Positions 1 to 13,600 of a stretch of 64,000 nt of DNA are shown in pieces. The notes beneath the pieces are model-generated. The model had not been told where the DNA came from. It saw nothing but the letters and a program-made list of their open reading frames with translations, and did no database searches. Every line of letters starts with the position of its first letter. Position 1 is the first letter of the stretch. This stretch comes from Arenicola marina (lineage: Eukaryota > Annelida > Polychaeta > Arenicolidae). Where the stretch lies: positions 19,165,911-19,229,910 of the forward strand of contig OZ025256.1 in NCBI GenBank assembly GCA_964019135.1, read 5' to 3'. Both the position numbers and the translations under genes were made by a program.

Positions 1-84
1 AACCAATCGAAAATCCCTTGATATACTACTTCAGCACCCCCTGGCGAATATTATGAAAACAACTACAGTATCAAGTCTACTTAC

Positions 85-398
85 GCGATCTTCTTCGCTT
101 TCGTCCCTTGACTAACGGGTGCCGGTTTGACGTCACCGAACAAGTCATCGTCATCGTCAAACAGGCCGCCAGAGGGAGCCACAGTCTTGGCCTTGCGGTC
201 CCGATTAGGCGCCTTGTCAAATGTCGTCTGCGTCTTTGGTTGAGCCTTTAGCGCGGGAGTCTTGGCGATGAACTTGTCGGCGGCGTCCGGCTCCAGGGAT
301 CGCTCCCTGCTGGCCTTCGGAATCTGTCTGGATCTGTCCACGCCAGAGGCCCGAGAGGCCCCACTCTCCGGGCTGCTGCTCCGTCTCTCCCCCTCACC
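85..398 (-). CDS. WASHC2: WASHC2 exon 16 (last exon in the window)
   Basis: Acceptor aatccag, donor TCGC|GTAAGT, 314 nt, phase 0-2. The basic/Ser-rich start (ERRSSSPESG) is followed by GGLFDDDDDLFGD, another L-F-acidic-L-F motif. The gene continues to the left of this window. Confidence 0.9.
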
Positions 399-3300
399 CT
401 GGATTGATAGATTGATTGGTTAAAGTAGGAGGCTTTAAGCTGCACAGTGGTCCCTGCGCCGAGCAGCCCGTACAACGGTTGGTTGGTTGTATATTCAGGA
501 CGCTTTAACCACTTTGGTCATATCGCGTCAATGGGAATGGAATGTTGGTGTTTTAGGCCACTTTTGTGCACATACAGGCTAAATTGGGCCAAGGAACCTC
601 CCGAGACGATGAAGGATGAAGGAATGAAACATGCCCCAGATTATTGATCTGCGGTCTAGTGCGCTAACCACTACACCAGGGAGGCCCCCGCGTCAATGGG
701 AGAAGGAAGGAAGAGTGGAGCCATGTCCCCCGGGGTTAGCCCCTACTCTTTGTGAAGAAGGACATGGGGTCTTTATCCTGCGACCACACAGACATGGCCA
801 CAGCGGGGCGCGAACCACCGATCCACGCGCCGTTAGGCTCTCAGGTGGCCAGAGCACTCAAGGGGTGCGCTCTAACCGACTGAGCTATCGAGGCGCCCCA
901 GCCCGTATAACGGAGGGAGTAATATAATGAACCATTGTACAGGTCACGTGTCAAAAATGGGAAGGGGAAAGGTAGAAAGGAGCCATGTCTTCGGGAGTAA
1001 TCCCCTATTCTTGGCGAAGAGAGACATAAAATCTGTATCCTGCACCGGTCGCTTCCACATAGCTTCGTCGCGATTACTCATTGTGCAAGTCACGTGCAAT
1101 GAGAGTTCGGCCGGTCTCCTTTATCTCAACACATTCCTCGTAATATAATGGAACTATGATACCAGCAGGAGATATAGATAGTTTATTGGTAACTTCAGGC
1201 ACCAGGCCCCTCGTACAAATACAGAAGGAGATTTACTATGCATCAATGTACTAATCAATTTCTAGGGCAATTATTAAGGAAACGGGCTCGTGAAAAAAAC
1301 TTAAAACATAAATAAACAAATAAATAAAAACGAGCTCGTGAAACAGCCCTTCTCGTCAACAGTGGGGAGATTGCGCAATTCATTTTGGGGGGCCTTCCCA
1401 CATTTAAAACAGGTTGTTGGACACACAGACAGACGTCTCACTTACCTCTGTTGATTCACTCTCCGACCGACGCTGCTTCATGGCTGCCAACATCGGGTTC
1501 CCTGCTGCTCCAAACATCGACACGGCACCAGCCGGCAACTGGGTAAAAAGGTGTAACACTTTGTTATAAACACACGCAACGTCAATTCATATTTTATTAG
1601 ATGTTATATATCACAGTGGAACGGTTATCACGCTTGAAATACCAAAATAGAGATTTTGTTTAAATGCTGCATTTCGTTGCCGTCTTCCGTAAGACTTCAT
1701 CGTCAAGTACGGCAGTTTCGGGATTTTATGCTCTTACTAATATTACCCAGGTCATATTTTTTTTATTTCAGGTCAAAAACTGTATAACAGATATCGTTGT
1801 GCATACCATAATCAGAAAATCGCTAAAATGTAACCAAACTAACCACAATAATAAATAAAAATAATAAATTAGACAGAATAAACTTATGGAGCTCTTGCCA
1901 GGTACAAGTAAAGGTATAAATTTCATATTTTATACTTCAATACAGACTTTCAAAATATACATGTAAAACAATTGCGTAGGGCTCCATAACCACGCCATTG
2001 GCTGAGTTCCACCAGCCAACAGTAAAAGGATTGCAAAGTGTACCGTATTGGCAACTTTTCCGTTTTCAAATTAACACAACACTTTATAACGACCGTCGAT
2101 ATAAGTCTTGTCCATATAACTAGTTTCACGTATTCGGGTACACGCATACTACAAAAGACGAATCGCCTTGATTCAAATTGCGCACACATTATCAAGTTGA
2201 TCGGAGGGAAAAAACACAACCTTTTTCTTCGGTACAGGTGCCGCCGCCTCTGGCTGTTCGTCCTTGACCTTGGCGTCGTTTGGCGGGAAGAGATCCTTCG
2301 TGTCGTCTGCGAAGATGTCGGCCTCCGGTCTGGTGGGTCTAGATGAGGCACGTGACCCGCCGGCTGTGGGGGTCAGGGAGAGAGTCCACGAGAGTTTGAT
2401 TCACAAAATATAGAATTCACCCGTTCATAACCCATCGCAGAATAGATGCCACAGGTTTATAGGTCAGATCGTGACAATGAAAAGATCAAGGTGGAGAGTT
2501 ATGTCTCAGGGAGTACAGTCCGGGCAATTGGTGCAGTATTTTGAGTGAATTATTATTTTTTTTCATAAAAGCATGAGATTTGGCATACAGCATAAAGACA
2601 TTAGAGTCAATATTTTCAGACATGGAGCCATCGCGAATTCAGCCCATATCGGCCGTGGCGGTGGCCATTTTGTTTCGCCATTACTGACAATAACTGCTTG
2701 GTCTCTATCTTCACAACCAAGCATGCTACTGCGGCATTCTTGGTGTACTCACCTATATTTTCATGGTCAGCTATTATTCCTACGACATTTAAAATATCGT
2801 GGGATTGTGCAGAATTGAGTAACCCTCTAATCTACGCAAAAAAAGTCATGTGATCAAACATAAACATTTGGGATTGGAAGCATGCACCGGGCCCTTGGAC
2901 TTTTACGCACCTTTGGCGGCAGAGGGCGCTGCGAACAGATCCTCCTCTTCCTCCTCCTCGTCAAAGAGGTCGGCGACGCGGGGTTTCTGGGGCGGGGCGC
3001 GGCTGGTCGGGGCCTGGGAGGGGGTCTCTCTGCGCTCTGAGGGTTAAACAACGGGGCATTCCTTCACACGGTACCCTATGACTACCTGAGACGTTAATAA
3101 ACACGAAGGGTCGCTGTGCCCTGAGTATTTGCCATAGACCTAGTATCCCGATGTATCCGCTTATGCTTGCTTTATTACCATAGTTAATAGATCAAAAAGC
3201 AGTCTTCCACACAAACTACATTGTCAGATATGATGACCTGACGTGTGACGTGTGATATGACATGTGACGTGTGACATATGACATGTGACGTGTGATATAT

Positions 3301-6300
3301 GGCGTGTGACGTGTGATATGACGTGAGGTGTGATATGACGTGAGGTATGATATGACATGTGACGTGTGATATATGGCGTGTGACGTGTGATATGACATGA
3401 GGTGTGATATGACATGTGACGCGTGATATATGACGTGGGACGGGGTATGACATGTGACGTGATAGGACGTGTAACGTGTGATATGGCGTGTGATGAGTTA
3501 TATGACGTGTAACGTGTGATATGACGTGTGACATGACGTGACGCTTGGCGTGTGATATGACATGTGACGTGTGATATGACGTGAGGTGTATTATGACGTG
3601 AGGTGTGATATTACGAACTTCAGCACCATATCTAAAAGATCAAAAAGAAATGTCCAAAACAACCTACATATACACATTGTGAAAACTCGTGACCCGATGT
3701 GACGTGACATAAGGCATAGCGTGATGTAACTTGACAGAACGCGTAGTATGACGCGTGACATGACGTCATATGATGCAGGCGACACTTTGCCTGTGACTGA
3801 CCTGTGGGACCTCGGGATGAACTCTGGGGCGTCGTGGCCGGAGCCGAATCGGCGAATAAATCCCCTTCCTGCAACATAAGCACAGCTCCCGATCAGTCAC
3901 ACAAGGCATGTATATCAGTGCAACAGGCAGCTTCTTAATATACCGATCCACACTCCGACACTAAGCCCCGCCCACGTTTGAGTCCTTTTTCACTAATCGT
4001 GAGTATGAAATTGACAATCGTAGCTGATGGTAGGTACAAGTGAGAAGTACTCCTCTCTGAAACCGACAAGAAAGTAACATGCAACTTTGTTTGTCAGACT
4101 TGTTTCTCGGACATAACGCACGTGGAATACCTTTTTTCACCACATGATTGGATACAAGCACCAGTGACGTCAGTGACTGATTGACAGCTTGGATCGGTCT
4201 ATTAGTAATTAGGTCAAACTCAAACTCAGAAGAGCCATCCATACCATGATCCATTTATTCGTTACAGGTTTTCAACAACCTACAGAACATGTGAATGCTC
4301 ACCTGACCGTCCACTCAGTTTATCATGGAGTGCCAAATTAATAATGATTAATACCAGTTCATCTTCTCTTCAAGTAACACCGATATACGGTTTGCCCTTT
4401 CAAATGCAGTTAAGCAAGCATAACCATTATTCTTATCAACTAATCATATCAGCGTCCACTACGTTTGATAAAAGGTTTCGCCTAATTCTCTCAAATTAAC
4501 AAGGTTTGTAGTTATGTTATTTTTTGTGTTCTGAGGTTACCAATACACTATACATCTATCTATATATATCTACTATCTATTAACTAATAGAGCAAGGCAT
4601 TTGCATCAAGCAACAATCAGTGAACATATATCCACGCCTCACCTCCTCCTCCTCGTCAAAGAGACCGCTCGTCTTGCTAAAGCGCCCTCTGCTTTGAGAG
4701 AATGGCGATTCATCGTCCATTTCTCCGTCGGAGTCAACCTTGGCCTGAACTTCTTGGAATAAGTCTTCTTCTATAAATTAAAAACATACGCTATTGCAGG
4801 GACCAGGTTACAATGTCCGCAAAGATACACCCATGTTAATATATAATAATATCAGAAATAATATCAGATCCATCAAAGGTAAGTGACATATGTAATCAAT
4901 ATTTCATAGACGTTGCCAAAGACATAGGCCAACAAGATGACATACCAGATGATCAACCAATAGACGAAACCCTTCTTTATCACAAAGACCATAAATCCGT
5001 TATGGCTATAAAGGAAGGTAACCAAGGTATAACGGAAAATTTTAACTTTCGGGCAGTAAGTAAATATACAATGCACTTAAAGGCATTGACGTGTCGAAGG
5101 CTAGTGGCTACGACAAGATACCTCCAAAGCTTATCAAGCTGGGAGCTGCCATCCTGTGTGAGCCATTAAGGTATGTGTTAAATATGACGATTAATTCTAA
5201 TACGTTTCCAAAAGAACTAAAATACGCTGAAGTCACACCAATTTTCAAGAAGAAGGACAACTTACTAAGGAAAACTACAGGCCAGTAAGTGTTCTCCCCT
5301 GTATCTCCAAGATATATGAAAAAATATTGTGTGACCAGCTTATGTCCTTTATGGAACCCAGGTTATCACCCAGACTATCTGGCTATAGAAAGGGACACAG
5401 ATGTCAAAGCCTACTGATGCGCTTAGTTGAAGACTCCAAAAATGCATTAGATAATAATCAAGTTATGGGAGCTATACTAATGGATCTCTCAAAAGCATTC
5501 GATTGTCTTCCACACAGATTATTGATTACCAAGATGAACGCTTATGGCATAAGTAAACAATCATGTACGCTAGTTGCAAGCTATCTTACGAACCGCGAAC
5601 AGAGGGTAAAACTAGGACATAATCGGAGCGAGTGGCTTACCCTCAAGAAAGGAGCACCACAGGGATCTGTTTTTGGTCCACATCTGTATAATGTATTTAC
5701 GAATGACCTGCTAGTATCCACCGCACGGGAAACCGATAAGTATAATTATGCTGATGATAATACTGTGGCGGCTCAAGGTAAGGAGTTTAACAAGGTTAAA
5801 GTAACTCTAGAGAAGGCGTTATCGGAGATAACAAGGTGGTTCGTCGACAATTACATGTAAGCGAACCCAATTAAGTACCAGGCAATCGTGTTTGAAAAGA
5901 GGAACGAATTAAGTCAGCACAGATCGTTTTTGATTTCTGGAACAGAACTGGCAGCACAACAGGAAGTAACATTACTAGGTATTCAACTGGACGCTAGGCT
6001 AACTTTCGGCAACCATATATCAAGTTTATGCAAGAAGGCTGGAAAAAGTCTCAATGTTTTAGCTAGAGTTTCTAAATCAATGGATGTTGATAGCAAACTT
6101 ACGTTATTTCATGCTTTTATTCTTTCACATTTTAATTATTGTCCCGTTGTATGACATTTTTGTGATATGAAGAATATGCGTAAGATTGAAAAGATACAGG
6201 AGCGTGCATTGAGGTATGTGTTTAATGACTTTAGATCAGAATACGCAGAGTTGAGGAAGAGAGCGGGTAGACCATTGCTATATGTTGAACGATTGCGCTG

Positions 6301-7632
6301 CATATCATTAGAAGTTTACAAGAGTATCCACAAGATTGGGCCTAGTTATCTTCATGACATGTATAACGTGAAGGGAAACAATTACATTTTAGAAAATGGG
6401 CCAAATATATGTATGCCACGCGTTAAGACAACAGCTTATGGCCATAATTCATTGAAGTATCAAGGTAGCAAGCTATGAAACATGCTCAACAAGGAAACGA
6501 AGTTAGCCAAATCTGCCAAGAAATTTAAAACAACGCTGTCAACCTCGGATGTGTTCTTGTGTCACTGTAATTCGTGCACATTATGTAACATAGCTAATGG
6601 GTAAGGTTTTATGAGATGCAAAGGTTGTTATATTTTCATTGTCATATGTATATATATCTCATCCGCTCATGTCATTTTATCATTGTCGGTCAATAGCACG
6701 TGTGCTAATGTTTATTGTTGACTTTTACATACCAACGTTAAATAAAACTTTATCTTATCTCATCTTATCTTACAGAACGCACTAGTTAAGGATAATTATA
6801 CACTCTACAAGTCTCTAAAATTCAAAACAATAACTTCAGGTGCTGCTTTATACTTTTTTTGAAACATAAGATCATCAGGACATAGTGGGGACTCCCTTGG
6901 GACCCCAGCACTCACCCTGCACGTGGCTCTTCTTCTTCTCGCGCTTCACAGAGGGCAGGGATTTCCCGCCAGGCGGCGCTCCTATCTTGGCGGACAACTC
7001 GTCGTTGAAATTCCGTTCTTTTGCCACCTTGAAGTTAAGCGTATCGGTGATTATTTTATTTTTTATAAATTCCCCGTGAAGACGTTAATGGTAATAGCGG
7101 AGACAGGGGAAGGAGACAAGACAATACAAGCATGGAATCCTTATGATAAAATGTATTATGGTTATTACATAATGATACAAATTTATACAAGAGGAAACCC
7201 ACTATGTGGGTAAAAAATGATTTTTCATGTGGGCCAATCCAATATGAGTCACGATAGTCGTCATTATAATACCGACCCGTGCAGGCGGCGCCTCGCGGTC
7301 TTGGTGGCGCCCCCCGTGGCGGTGGTCGACTGGGGAACTACGGCCACTGTCGGGGTCCTTGACGAACTCTTCCTCTTCCCCATCGCCATCCTCCTCAAAC
7401 AGGTCACTGCCACTCTGTCGACAATAATCCATTCAATAGTCTGACCTATTCTGCTGTCGATGGAACCTAACATGTTACATACAACTCAGATATAAGACCT
7501 TAAAGATTATCACCACAGGAGATAAGTTTTCGGTATCTATTTGGTATATAAGAATCTTTATTGCCATGGATAGTACATAAATCAACATAATAAAGAACAG
7601 GTTGGCAAGGAGCAGAAGCCGAGGCTTATTTG

Positions 7633-7675
<43 letters not shown>

Positions 7676-10600
7676 ACGGGAAAAAAAAAAAAAAAAAATC
7701 AAACAGGACAAATGGGAACAGTAATTCGACAATCTACATTGTATATCGATTTGACCCAAACGTTGCGCTGCAATACACATCAAATTATGGCTACTTACAC
7801 ATTCAATTAACGTTAGCATTGGTTGAATCACTCGTATCGATTGTCTTTAGCAAGCTATCCTTAGTATTTGGATTCCAGGAAAGCTCTGGCGGCCCATAAC
7901 AGACAGTTACGTCAGAGATGAAATGGTTCACCACAATCAGTTATGGTTCGACCATATAAAACGTCAGTCATTAAAGACAAACAATCTGGGCCCAGCAACG
8001 TCACGTGATAATGAGCAATGGAGGTCGGATAAAACATGGCCCACATATACGTGTCCGGCAGAGCTCATTGCACAAAGCTAGATCCTTCGCGTGGCCCCTT
8101 TACGATACCACATCACAGATTATAGCGCCTGCTTGTAAACTTAAGGATGTCTGATACACCAAAATATACCTTGCTCGTTAAAGAGCTAAAACCATTTCAA
8201 TGAGGGGCTCCTTGTCACTTTTCGCAATATTTTTAACATGTGTTTCAATGGGATTTTTAGATTACACCTGATGTTGAGAGCGATGTGAAATAAAAACAGG
8301 CATAATGACCCTATTTTTTTTTTAATTATGCTATTCTATAAACGTATGTCTACCAAATATATAAACATTACAGACATGTATCCTACACCATTAAATACAC
8401 AAGGTGACAACATCTCACTTCCTGGTCACGTGGTGCCCGGACACTTACTTCAGACTCGGAACCAGGCCACTCATACTGCTCGTGTTGCTTGGTCGGCGCA
8501 TGCGCGGGCTCCTTGTCGAAGGAGGCGTCGCTGTCACTCTCGGATTCAGAGTCCTCGTCCGACTCCTCCACGTCGTCGTTCACCTCGTCAGCCTCGTCGT
8601 CTGGAAGGAAGGATTCACATATCGGGATCTACACATATACAGGATTCAGGAGTGTGCACACAGCAGGAGACATTCTAAAACCATACATGTTAGAGTTGTA
8701 AATACAGGATCTTACAGTGACTTACCGGATGTTATAATGACTTACCGGATCTTATAATGACTTACCGGATCTTGCAATGGATCACGGGAGTTCGCAATGG
8801 CTTACCAGATGGAAACTCGGACAGTCCGACGTTGTCGTCCTGGTGGAAGGCCAGGGATCCGATCAGATGAGGCAGGGGACGATGCAAGTAGGGATCCTGT
8901 AGCGAAAACATAAACAAGCATGCTTACAGGTTTGATTTGACCACACATTTTAAATATCGAAATCAAATCTTGGTTAATAAATCAAGAAATTTACACCAAC
9001 GGAATCGTCTTGAAAGCCACACTGCATTTTACGCCCATATAATAATTTTCGTCATTGGATATTGTCAACTCTTAAAACGCATGCAAATGCTAACTTATCA
9101 TTGATATAAATAACAAAAAGTGGTATAAAGGTTCACCTTCGGTTGCAGTACAAATTATGTTCTCTGATATAGATGATGCGAACTGAGCTGTACCTTCGGT
9201 TCCAGTATAAGTTATGTTCTCTGATATGCATGATTTTCACTAGGTTATACCTTCGGTTCCAGTATAAGTTATGTTCTCTGATATTGATGATTCACACTAA
9301 GCATTACCTTCGGTTCCAGTATAAGTTATGTTCTCTGATATAGAGGATTAACACTAAGCCTTACCTTCGGTTCCAGTATAAGTTATGTTCTCTGATATAG
9401 ATGATTCACACTAAGCCGTACCTTCGGTTCCAGTATAAGTTATGTTCTCTGATATAGATGATTCACACTAAGCCGTACCTTCGGTTCCAGTATAAGTTAT
9501 GTTCTCTGATATAGAGGATTCACACTAAGCCTTACCTTCGGTTCCAGTATAAGTTATGTTCTCTGATATAGATGATTCACACTAAGCCTTACCTTCGGTT
9601 CCAGTATAAGTTATGTTCTCTGATATAGATGATTCACACTAAGCCTTACCTTCGGTTCCAGTATAAGTTATGTTCTCTGATATAGATGATTCACACTAAG
9701 CCTTACCTTCGGTTCCAGTATAAGTTATGTTCTCTGATATAGAGGATTCACACTAAGCCTTACCTTCGGTTCCAGTATAAGTTATGTTCTCTGATATAGA
9801 GGATTCACACTAAGCCGTACCTTCGGTTCCAGTATAAGTTATGTTCTCTGATATAGAGGATTCACACTAAGCCGTACCTTCGGTTCCAGTATAAGTTATG
9901 TTCTCTGATATAGAGGATTCACACTAAGCCTTACCTTCGGTTCCAGTATAAGTTATGTTCTCTGATATTGATGATTCACACTAAGCCGTACCTTCGGTTA
10001 CAGTATAAGTTATGTTCTCTGATATAGAGGATTCACACTAAGCCTTACCTTCGGTTCCGGTATAAGTTATTTTCTCTGATATAGATGATTCACACTAAGC
10101 CTTACCTTCGGTTCCAGTATAAGTTATGTTCTCTGATATAGAGGATTCACACTAAGCCTTACCTTCGGTTACAGTATAAGTTATGTTCTCTGATATAGAG
10201 GATTCACACTAAGCCGTACCTTCGGTTCCAGTATAAGTTATGTTCTCTGATATAGAGGATTCACACTAAGCCGTACCTTCGGTTACAGTATAAGTTATGT
10301 TCTCTGATATAGAGGATTCACACTAAGCCGTACCTTCGGTTCCAGTATAAGTTATGTTCTCTGATATAGAGGATTCACACTAAGCCGTACCTTCGGTTCC
10401 AGTATAAGTTATGTTCTCTGATATTGATGATTCACACTAAGCCGTATCTTCGGTTCCGGTGTAAGTTCTGTTCTCTGATATAGATGATTCACACTAAGCC
10501 TTACCTTCGGTTACAGTATAAGTTATGTTCTCTGATATAGATGATTCACACTAAGCCTTACCTTCGGTTCCAGTATAAGTTATGTTCTCTGATATTGATG

Positions 10601-13600
10601 ATTCACACTAAGCATTACCTTCGGTTCCAGTATAAGTTATGTTCTCTGATATAGAGGATTCACACTAAGCCTTACCTTCGGTTCCAGTATAAGTTATGTT
10701 CTCTGATATAGATGATTCACACTAAGCCTTACCTTCGGTTCCAGTATAAGTTATGTTCTCTGATATAGATGATTCACACTAAGCCTTACCTTCGGTTCCA
10801 GTATAAGTTATGTTCTCTGATATAGATGATTCACACTAAGCCTTACCTTCGGTTCCAGTATAAGTTATGTTCTCTGATATTGATGATTCACACTAAGCAT
10901 TACCTTCGGTTCCAGTATAAGTTATGTTCTCTGATATAGAGGATTCACACTAAGCCTTACCTTCGGTTCCAGTATAAGTTATGTTCTCTGATATAGATGA
11001 TTCACACTAAGCCTTACCTTCGGTTCCAGTATAAGTTATGTTCTCTGATATAGATGATTCACACTAAGCCTTACCTTCGGTTACAGTATAAGTTATGTTC
11101 TCTGATATTGATGATTCACACTAAGCCGTACCTTCGGTTCCAGTATAAGTTATGTTCTCTGATATAGATGATTCACACTAAGCCTTACCTTCGGTTACAG
11201 TATAAGTTATTTTCTCTGATATAGATGATTCACACTAAGCCTTACCTTCGGTTCCAGTATAAGTTATGTTCTCTGATATAGATGATTCACACTAAGCATT
11301 ACCTTCGGTTCCAGTATAAGTTATTTTCTCTGATATAGATGATTCACACTAAGCCTTACCTTCGGTTCCAGTATAAGTTATGTTCTCTGATATAGAGGAT
11401 TCACACTAAGCCTTACCTTCGGTTACAGTATAAGTTATGTTCTCTGATATAGAGGATTCACACTAAGCCGTACCTTCGGTTCCAGTATAAGTTATGTTCT
11501 CTGATATAGAGGATTCACACTAAGCCGTACCTTCGGTTCCAGTATAAGTTATGTTCTCTGATATTGATGATTCACACTAAGCCTTACCTTCGGTTCCAGT
11601 ATAAGTTATGTTCTCTGATATTGATGATTCACACTAAGCCTTACCTTCGGTTCCAGTATAAGTTATGTTCTCTGATATTGATGATTCACACTAAGCCGTA
11701 CCTTCGGTTCCGGTGTAAGTTCTGTTCTCTGATATAGATGATTCACACTAAGCCTTACCTTCGGTTCCAGTATAAGTTATGTTCTCTGATATAGAGGATT
11801 CACACTAAGCCTTACCTTCGGTTCCAGTATAAGTTATGTTCTCTGATATTGATGATTCACACTAAGCCGTATCTTCGGTTCCGGTGTAAGTTCTGTTCTC
11901 TGATATAGATGATTCACACTAAGCCTTACCTTCGGTTACAGTATAAGTTATGTTCTCTGATATAGATGATTCACACTAAGCCGTATCTTCGGTTCCAGTA
12001 TAAGTTATGTTCTCTGATATTGATGATTCACACTAAGCATTACCTTCGGTTCCAGTATAAGTTATGTTCTCTGATATAGAGGATTCACACTAAGCCTTAC
12101 CTTCGGTTCCAGTATAAGTTATGTTCTCTGATATAGATGATTCACACTAAGCCTTACCTTCGGTTCCAGTATAAGTTATGTTCTCTGATATAGATGATTC
12201 ACACTAAGCCTTACCTTCGGTTCCAGCATAAGTTATGTTCTCTGATATAGAGGATTCACACTAAGCCTTACCTTCGGTTCCAGTATAAGTTATGTTCTCT
12301 GATATAGATGATTCACACTAAGCCGTACCTTCGGTTCCAGTATAAGTTATGTTCTCTGATATTGATGATTCACACTAAGCCTTACCTTCGGTTCCAGTAT
12401 AAGTTATGTTCTCTGATATAGATGATTCACACTAAGCCGTACCTTCGGTTCCAGTATAAGTTATGTTCTCTGATATTGATGATTCACACTAAGCCTTACC
12501 TTCGGTTACAGTATAAGTTATGTTCTCTGATATAGAGGATTCACACTAAGCCGTACCTTCGGTTCCAGTATAAGTTATGTTCTCGGATATTGATGATTCA
12601 CACTAAGCCTTACCTTCGGTTACAGTATAAGTTATGTTCTCTGATATAGATGATTCACACTAAGCCGTACCTTCGGTTCCAGTATAAGTTATGTTCTCTG
12701 ATATTGATGATTCACACTAAGCCTTACCTTCGGTTACAGTATAAGTTATGTTCTCTGATATAGATGATTCACACTAAGCCGTACCTTCGGTTCCAGTATA
12801 AGTTATGTTCTCTGATATAGATGATTCACACTAAGCCTTACCTTCGGTTCCAGTATAAGTTATGTTCTCTGATATAGAGGATTCACACTAAGCCGTACCT
12901 TCGGTTCCAGCATAAGTTATGTTCTCTGATATTGATGATTCACACTAAGCCGTACCTTCGGTTCCAGTATAAGTTATGTTCTCTGATATTGATGATTCAC
13001 ACTAAGCCGTACCTTCGGTTCCAGTATAAGTTATGTTCTCTGATATTGATGATTCACACTAAGCCTTACCTTCGGTTCCAGTATAAGTTATGTTCTCTGA
13101 TATAGAGGATTCACACTAAGCCTTACCTTCGGTTCCAGTATAAGTTATGTTCTCTGATATTGATGATTCACACTAAGCCGTACCTTCGGTTCCAGTATAA
13201 GTTATGTTCTCTGATATAGAGGATTCACACTAAGCCTTACCTTCGGTTCCAGTATAAGTTATGTTCTCTGATATAGAGGATTCACACTAAGCCTTACCTT
13301 CGGTTACAGTATAAGTTATGTTCTCTGATATAGAGGATTCACACTAAGCCGTACCTTCGGTTCCAGTATAAGTTATGTTCTCTGATATAGATGATTCACA
13401 CTAAGCCTTACCTTCGGTTCCAGTATAAGTTATGTTCTCTGATATTGATGATTCACACTAAGCCGTACCTTCGGTTCCAGTATAAGTTATGTTCTCTGAT
13501 ATAGAGGATTCACACTAAGCCTTACCTTCGGTTACAGTATAAGTTATGTTCTCTGATATAGAGGATTCACACTAAGCCGTACCTTCGGTTACAGTATAAG

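Noticed and set aside
3184-3534. His/Ser/Val-rich minus-strand ORF (HVTRHISHVTCHI)
   Set aside because: Translation of the GACGTGTGATAT minisatellite inside a WASHC2 intron.
6152-6478. TGA read as Trp (altered genetic code) in the LINE
   Set aside because: The host genes in the window use TGG for Trp and TGA as a stop (EBAG9 ends in TGA); the LINE also has frameshifts and a TAA, so simple decay explains it.
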